A stretch of 37,051 nt of DNA. Origin: Hyphomicrobiales bacterium. GTDB taxonomy: Bacteria > Pseudomonadota > Alphaproteobacteria > Rhizobiales > Rhizobiaceae. The notes below the pieces were generated by a model. That model made no database searches. It was given only the letters and a program-made list of their open reading frames with translations, and was not told the origin of the DNA. Shown one piece after another: positions 32,784 to 37,051 of the stretch. Every line of letters begins with the position of its first letter. The stretch's first letter is position 1. A program made the position numbers and the translations under genes. Location: contig UCIV01000038.1 in assembly GCA_900472575.1 (NCBI GenBank), positions 1-37,051 of the forward strand, written 5' to 3'.

Positions 32784-35354
32784 ATGCGGGCTGAAGGTTT
32801 CGAGAAGATAGATACCAAAACGTTGAGCCGGCGCTCTAATGCTGCTGCCGAGCCGATATCGCATTTTCAACCGGCGCCTGATGATTTGGCCATCAGAACT
32901 GCAGCCCATCGATATACTGCAGCGATAGCGCCGGTTTCTTACGGAAGGCGAATTGGTGCGCCATTGGCGGAGGCGCGAGCATTTCTTTCAATTTCGCTCC
33001 GCGAGGAGCGCCTCCATGGCCACGGCTTTCTGTTCATGCCTGTTGCAATTGGCATCGGTTCGGCAGTGTGGTTCCTCAGCCCGGTGGAGCCGTTGGCATG
33101 GGTGCCGTTCCTTGCTCTTGCCGTGCTGGCGGCTCTGGCGTTGATAACAAGAGATGGTTGCGCGCGTGTCTTTTTCACATTTGCGTGTCTGGGCTTTTGT
33201 GGCATGGCGCTGGCCGAGATCGAAGCGTGGCGGCAATCGACGGTCATTCTCGATTCACCGGTAACAACGGATGTCATGGGCGTTGTCGAGCGTAGTGAGG
33301 CTGCCGGTCCCGGGCGACTGCGTTATATCGTGGCTGTGCGACAGACAGCAAACCCCATTCTTCGGCGCCCGCCTGTCCGGGTTTCGCTGCTGGCAAGGGC
33401 GCAGCATCAGCCGTTTGACAACGGGGCAGCTATTTCCGGACGCGCAAGGCTGTCACCGCCTTCCGGGCCGGCCTTGCCCGGTCTGCACGACTTTGCCTTC
33501 TCGGCATATTTCGATGGCATTGGTGCGGTGGGGTATTTCTATAGCGCTCCGCAGCAGGCTGGAGGGTCGGATGTGGCGACCGGCTGGCCGCAGCTCGCCT
33601 TACGCTGGCTCTTCGATCTGCGCAGGCAGATCGGCAATCGTATTCGCGAGATTGCGCCGGGTGATGCCGGTGCCTTCGCCGCCGCCATTGTCACCGATGA
33701 GAGACGGGCAATTTCCGAAGATACAGTCGAGGCGCTACGGGTCTCCGGCCTCGCTCACATCGTTGCCATTTCCGGATTGAATATGGCGCTTGCCGCCGGG
33801 ATTTTCTTCGTGGGATTGCGTAGCGTCTTTGCTCTTTTCCCTGGCCTCGCACAGGCCCTGCCAATCAAGAAGATTGCCGCCGGCGGGGCGCTTGCAATGG
33901 TTACGGCCTATTATCTGGTATCGGGCTTCGGTGTATCCGCCCAGCGCGCCTATATCATGATGGCGGTGATACTTGTTGCCGTGCTTTTGGACCGGCCCTC
34001 GATAAGTTTGCGAAATGTAGCCTTGTCTGCGCTGATCATCCTCATCTGGACGCCTTCGGAAATTCTGGGGCCAAGTTTCCAGATGTCGTTTGCTGCCACG
34101 GTTGCGCTCGTGGCCGGTTATGCGGCTTGGTCGCGACGCCCTGAAACGGAAGAGCGGGAGCGATTTCCCATCCGTCATCCTCTGGTGACATGGGCTGCCG
34201 TTGGCTGGCGCTTTATCGCCGGCATTATCGCGACATCGCTGATTGGTAGTCTTGCGACGACGATGTTTTCCGTCGAGCATTTCCATCGCGTCGCCACCTA
34301 TGGGCTTGCCGCGAACCTGGCTGCCATGCCGATCATCAGCTTCCTGGTGATGCCGGCCGGGCTTGCTGCGATGTTGTTGATGCCCTTCGGCCTCGATGCT
34401 CCCTTCATCGGGATCATGGCCTGGAGCCTCGAATGGGTCATCTTGATCGCGAAGCATGTAGCGGGATGGGGCGGGGACATTGTCGTCGGAGAACAGCACC
34501 CCTGGTTTTTGCCGCTTGGGGTCTGCGGTTTTCTGCTACTGACGCTCCTCAGGACACGGCTTCGCTATTCGGGCTTGCCTTTCCTGTTTACCGCTGCAGC
34601 CCTGTTCTGGATGGGGATGCAACACGCCCAATCAAGTCTTCTCATCGCTGAAGATGGGAACCTCGTTGCTTATCGAGATGCAGAACGTGTTGCCGCCAAC
34701 AGGAAACGTCCCTCCGAGTTCGTCTATGGGCAGTGGATGTATGCGCGACAGCTTCCAGTGCTGGCTATGTCGGAGATGTTGGAAAGTGAAATTCTAAAAA
34801 ATATGGCCGGGTCTTCCGGTGAAAGAATTCCGGAACCTGTTCTGGTCGAAGCGCAGCGGCTGATGAAGGAGGCAGGGAGTGTCAGATTCTCATGTCAGCT
34901 CAAGGCCTGGTGCGCATTCATGTCACCGGAAGGTGTTTTGGTCGTTGTTGTTGATGATGGCCGTTATGCCGGTGCGGCTTGCGACGTTGCCGGCCTTGTT
35001 ATCGCGCCGCGTGCGCGTTTCCATTCCTGTCGGTCTGGTACCCCGATGCTGAGCGGCGCCAGCCTGCGCAAGACAGGGTCAATTGAAATCGATCTTTCCG
35101 GGGCGGCAGCAGCCGGAAAATGGAATGTCACGACAGCAATGGCTGGCACGGTTCGCCCATGGACCATTCATCGCCAATACGACTGGCGACGCAATCTCTA
35201 TGACCCGTATCTGCCGGAATGGATTTCCAAACCAAAATCGAGTGGCCGTCTTGAGGCGCAGTTTGCTGTCTCAGATCAAGCAGGAACGGATTATCGATCA
35301 GAAGCGCCAACTGATGTTGGCAACAATTCCGGTGTCAGTGATAACGGCGAATGA
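32784..35354 (+). CDS. comEC: ComEC/Rec2 family membrane protein
   Basis: A large inner-membrane protein (856 residues) of the DNA-uptake channel family. An N-terminal soluble/OB-like part (about 130-260, between membrane segments) is followed by the competence domain with the signature LAHIVAISGLNMALAAG (His325 onwards) and about eight hydrophobic segments to about residue 620. The C-terminal 230 residues are soluble-looking, but I see no HxHxDH motif of the metallo-beta-lactamase domain that many ComEC proteins carry. The ATG at 32784 has only a weak ribosome site. The 3' end overlaps the convergent lexA gene by 20 bases. Whether the organism is naturally competent is not shown. Confidence 0.88.
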   Translation: MRAEGFEKIDTKTLSRRSNAAAEPISHFQPAPDDLAIRTAAHRYTAAIAPVSYGRRIGAPLAEARAFLSISLREERLHGHGFLFMPVAIGIGSAVWFLSPVEPLAWVPFLALAVLAALALITRDGCARVFFTFACLGFCGMALAEIEAWRQSTVILDSPVTTDVMGVVERSEAAGPGRLRYIVAVRQTANPILRRPPVRVSLLARAQHQPFDNGAAISGRARLSPPSGPALPGLHDFAFSAYFDGIGAVGYFYSAPQQAGGSDVATGWPQLALRWLFDLRRQIGNRIREIAPGDAGAFAAAIVTDERRAISEDTVEALRVSGLAHIVAISGLNMALAAGIFFVGLRSVFALFPGLAQALPIKKIAAGGALAMVTAYYLVSGFGVSAQRAYIMMAVILVAVLLDRPSISLRNVALSALIILIWTPSEILGPSFQMSFAATVALVAGYAAWSRRPETEERERFPIRHPLVTWAAVGWRFIAGIIATSLIGSLATTMFSVEHFHRVATYGLAANLAAMPIISFLVMPAGLAAMLLMPFGLDAPFIGIMAWSLEWVILIAKHVAGWGGDIVVGEQHPWFLPLGVCGFLLLTLLRTRLRYSGLPFLFTAAALFWMGMQHAQSSLLIAEDGNLVAYRDAERVAANRKRPSEFVYGQWMYARQLPVLAMSEMLESEILKNMAGSSGERIPEPVLVEAQRLMKEAGSVRFSCQLKAWCAFMSPEGVLVVVVDDGRYAGAACDVAGLVIAPRARFHSCRSGTPMLSGASLRKTGSIEIDLSGAAAAGKWNVTTAMAGTVRPWTIHRQYDWRRNLYDPYLPEWISKPKSSGRLEAQFAVSDQAGTDYRSEAPTDVGNNSGVSDNGE

Positions 35355-36048
35355 GGCCGACGAGCCTGCCCTGGACCTTGACCCGATCCGGTGGAAAAAT
35401 TCGTGTCTCGTAAGCCGGGTTTGCCGCTTCCAGCGCAATTGAGCCACCCTTGCGGCGGAAGCGCTTGAGTGTGGCCTCTTCATCATCCACGAGTGCAACG
35501 ACGATATCGCCCGGATTGGCGGTGTTGCCGTTGCGAATGATGACGGTGTCGCCATCCAGAATTCCGGCTTCGATCATCGAGTCGCCCTTGACTTCAAGCG
35601 CATAATGCTCGCCGGATCCCAACATCTCTACGGGGACGGAAATGTCGTGGGTATTATTCTGAATTGCCGAGATCGGTACGCCGGCGGCGATGCGGCCCAT
35701 GACCGGCACGCTTGCAGACGCGCTGTCATTGGCGGAGACAGGCGGGGCAGCAGGCGTCGCCGGCTTCTTGCCAAGGCTTCCCTCGATCACGCTCGGTGAA
35801 AAACCGCGTTTCGGCTGCAGCGTGGGAACATAGGCTTCGGGAAGCTTGATGACCTCGAGTGCGCGCGCTCTGTTGGGGAGACGGCGAATGAAACCGCGCT
35901 CTTCAAGTGCCGTGATGAGCCGATGGATGCCCGACTTCGACGCAAGGTCGAGAGCGTCCTTCATTTCATCGAAAGACGGAGGTACGCCCGACTCCTTCAT
36001 CCGTTCGTGAATGAACAAAAGCAGTTCCTGTTGCTTGCGAGTCAGCAT
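35335..36048 (-). CDS. lexA: LexA, SOS response repressor
   Basis: Transcriptional repressor with autoproteolysis, 237 residues. The winged-helix DNA-binding domain (1-65, MLTRKQQELLLFIHERMKESGVPPSF in pieces) is followed by a linker and the S24 peptidase domain. The cleavage site is Ala122-Gly123 in GRIAAGVP, the nucleophile Ser157 (GDSMIEAG) and the base Lys195 (EATLKRF). Its control region holds the alphaproteobacterial LexA box, so it is self-regulated. The ribosome site is weak. Its 3' end overlaps the convergent comEC gene by 20 bases. Confidence 0.97.
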   Translation of the reverse strand: MLTRKQQELLLFIHERMKESGVPPSFDEMKDALDLASKSGIHRLITALEERGFIRRLPNRARALEVIKLPEAYVPTLQPKRGFSPSVIEGSLGKKPATPAAPPVSANDSASASVPVMGRIAAGVPISAIQNNTHDISVPVEMLGSGEHYALEVKGDSMIEAGILDGDTVIIRNGNTANPGDIVVALVDDEEATLKRFRRKGGSIALEAANPAYETRIFPPDRVKVQGRLVGLIRRYH

Positions 36049-36089
36049 GTGAGGCGCACCTTCAGATTTGAAACAAATGCAGAACGAAC

Positions 36090-36117
36090 ACTATATGTTC
36101 CATATGTGTTCCGCAAG
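36090..36117 (-). promoter_or_regulatory. lexA promoter with SOS box
   Basis: GTTC-N7-GTTC at 36097-36111 is the known LexA operator of alphaproteobacteria. On the minus strand a -35-like CTTGCG (36117 to 36112) and a -10 TATAGT (36095 to 36090) flank it, so the operator fills the spacer. An additional GAAC at 36086-36089 (with GAAC again at 36082) forms an inverted GAAC-N7-GTTC with the first half-site. Binding would block the RNA polymerase directly. Confidence 0.85.
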
Positions 36118-36246
36118 TCCTTAAATTTTCGTGACAATATAATCAGTTTCTTGGATGCCGAATGACGTTCTCAGTCGGAATCTACTTGCGCTCCCCGGCG
36201 GTCTGCCCAATCTACGCCTAGCGGATCAGAAGTCTGGGGGACATGT

Positions 36247-37051
36247 GTGACTGCTAGGAATATCGATCATCTCGTTTTGCCTGTTGGAAATCTCGGCAAG
36301 GCACGCGAGCGGCTGTCGTCTTTGGGTTTCACTGTCGCGCCTGACGGCGTGCATCCCTTCGGTACGGCCAATGCCTGTGTTTTTTTTGAAGACGGTACCT
36401 ATCTGGAGCCACTGGCTGTTGCGGACAGGCGCAAGGCGGGGGCTCATGCCAAGAAAGGCAATGTCTTTGTCGAGCGCGATCTGGCTTATCGCGGTCGCCG
36501 CGGACGTGAAGGCTTGTCGGCCATCGTGGTCTCCAGCGACGACGCATCGAGCGATCATCGGCATTATGTCGCAGCCGGAATTTCCGGCGGCGAGCCCCTC
36601 GAATTCGGCAGAGCTGTAAAGTCTCCGGACGGTGATGAGGTCGAGGCTCGTTTCCGGCTTGCTTTTGCCGCGATGGATGATGTGGCTGATTTCTTTGCTT
36701 TCTCTTGTCAGCGGCTGGTGTCTTTCCCTCAGGATATGGCTGAATTGCGTATCCATGCCAATGCGGTCGCAGGTTTGAAGGAAGTCGTTTTGGCAAGTGA
36801 TGATCCGCATGCTTCGGTTGCCTTTTTGGACAATGTGCTGCGAGCGCCGGGTGTCGAAGTTGAAGGTGGACTGGTGTTCCAGGCTGAAACGGGAGCCGTG
36901 CGCGTTCTCAGGCGCGAGCAAATTGCGCATGACTTCGGTCTTCCTGTCGAAGGGGTGGCAGCCGGGTTGGTAGGGGAGGCCGTGATCTTTCGCAGTCTTG
37001 ATCTGGCCGTGACAGAGATCATCCTTGCTGCTAATGACGTCGCATTCATTC
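36247..37051 (+). CDS. VOC/glyoxalase-like protein (3' end outside window)
   Basis: The reading frame stays open from a GTG at 36247 to the window end (268 codons), and the start is preceded by TGGGGGA at six bases. The product begins MTARNIDHLVLPVGNLGKARERLSSLGFTVAPDG in pieces, with HPFGTANACVFFEDGTYLEPLAV, typical of Glyoxalase_3-type VOC proteins. A second similar half appears later (GLKEVVLASDDPHASVAFLDNVLRAPGV in pieces), as expected for a two-module protein. The metal ligand His8 and Glu54-type position are visible. The substrate is unknown. An ATG at 36243 is out of frame. Confidence 0.8.
   Translation, partial: MTARNIDHLVLPVGNLGKARERLSSLGFTVAPDGVHPFGTANACVFFEDGTYLEPLAVADRRKAGAHAKKGNVFVERDLAYRGRRGREGLSAIVVSSDDASSDHRHYVAAGISGGEPLEFGRAVKSPDGDEVEARFRLAFAAMDDVADFFAFSCQRLVSFPQDMAELRIHANAVAGLKEVVLASDDPHASVAFLDNVLRAPGVEVEGGLVFQAETGAVRVLRREQIAHDFGLPVEGVAAGLVGEAVIFRSLDLAVTEIILAANDVAFI

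Noticed and set aside
32599..32811. A 70-codon plus-strand frame between gltA and comEC
   Set aside because: No ribosome site and no protein-like pattern; it overlaps the comEC start.
36226..36930. A 234-codon minus-strand frame near the right end
   Set aside because: The plus strand has an open VOC/glyoxalase-like frame with a good ribosome site; the minus frame is its shadow.

Overview
This window looks like core chromosome from an alphaproteobacterium of the order Rhizobiales, most likely family Rhizobiaceae (Rhizobium/Agrobacterium group). The evidence is the complete set of recognisable families: a general L-amino-acid ABC operon (aapJQMP), the ClpS-ClpA pair with a rhizobial-type ClpA N-terminus, an EipB-type (DUF1849) periplasmic protein, lipid A synthesis through LpxI rather than LpxH, and a LexA gene preceded by the alphaproteobacterial operator GTTC-N7-GTTC. 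The genus cannot be fixed by reading. I see no transposase, integrase, tRNA, rRNA, CRISPR array or compositionally foreign block.

Layout. (1) 1-3936, minus strand: aapJ, aapQ, aapM and the 5' part of aapP, a periplasmic binding protein, two permeases and an ATPase. (2) 4294-9117: metC (PLP enzyme), a convergent FAD monooxygenase with a CHCC zinc-finger gene upstream of it, an alpha/beta hydrolase, cysE with a good rhizobial-type promoter, and a small DUF3126 gene. metC and cysE both belong to sulfur amino acid metabolism. (3) 9508-12406: clpS-clpA, the N-degron adaptor and AAA+ unfoldase, ended by a strong terminator. (4) 12499-16490: azlCD (amino acid exporter family), and a converging minus-strand group ridA - GDPD - acetyltransferase - HIT, with a palindromic element of a kind dispersed in rhizobial genomes before the HIT gene. 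(5) 16600-17756: eipB-like gene and a 65-residue unknown. (6) 17954-21349: rpsB, tsf, pyrH, frr, with hairpins between the genes. (7) 21399-31120: the envelope cluster uppS-cdsA-rseP-bamA-lpxD-fabZ-lpxA-lpxI-lpxB, which makes the undecaprenyl carrier, CDP-diacylglycerol, outer-membrane proteins and lipid A. Its last five genes overlap by 4 to 8 bases. It ends at a bidirectional terminator shared with gltA. (8) 31220-37051: gltA (minus), comEC (plus) converging with and overlapping lexA (minus), then the 5' part of a VOC/glyoxalase-like gene that runs off the window.

The window is mostly conserved housekeeping sequence and I found no convincing new multi-gene system. The observations most worth checking are regulatory or structural: a GNRA-capped perfect hairpin between bamA and lpxD, a terminator-like hairpin in the rpsB leader plus two tandem hairpins after rpsB, three convergent gene pairs whose coding ends touch or overlap, a basic/acidic C-terminal extension and an altered ClpP-contact loop in ClpA, a ComEC without a visible metallo-beta-lactamase motif, and the unknown 65-residue protein upstream of rpsB.
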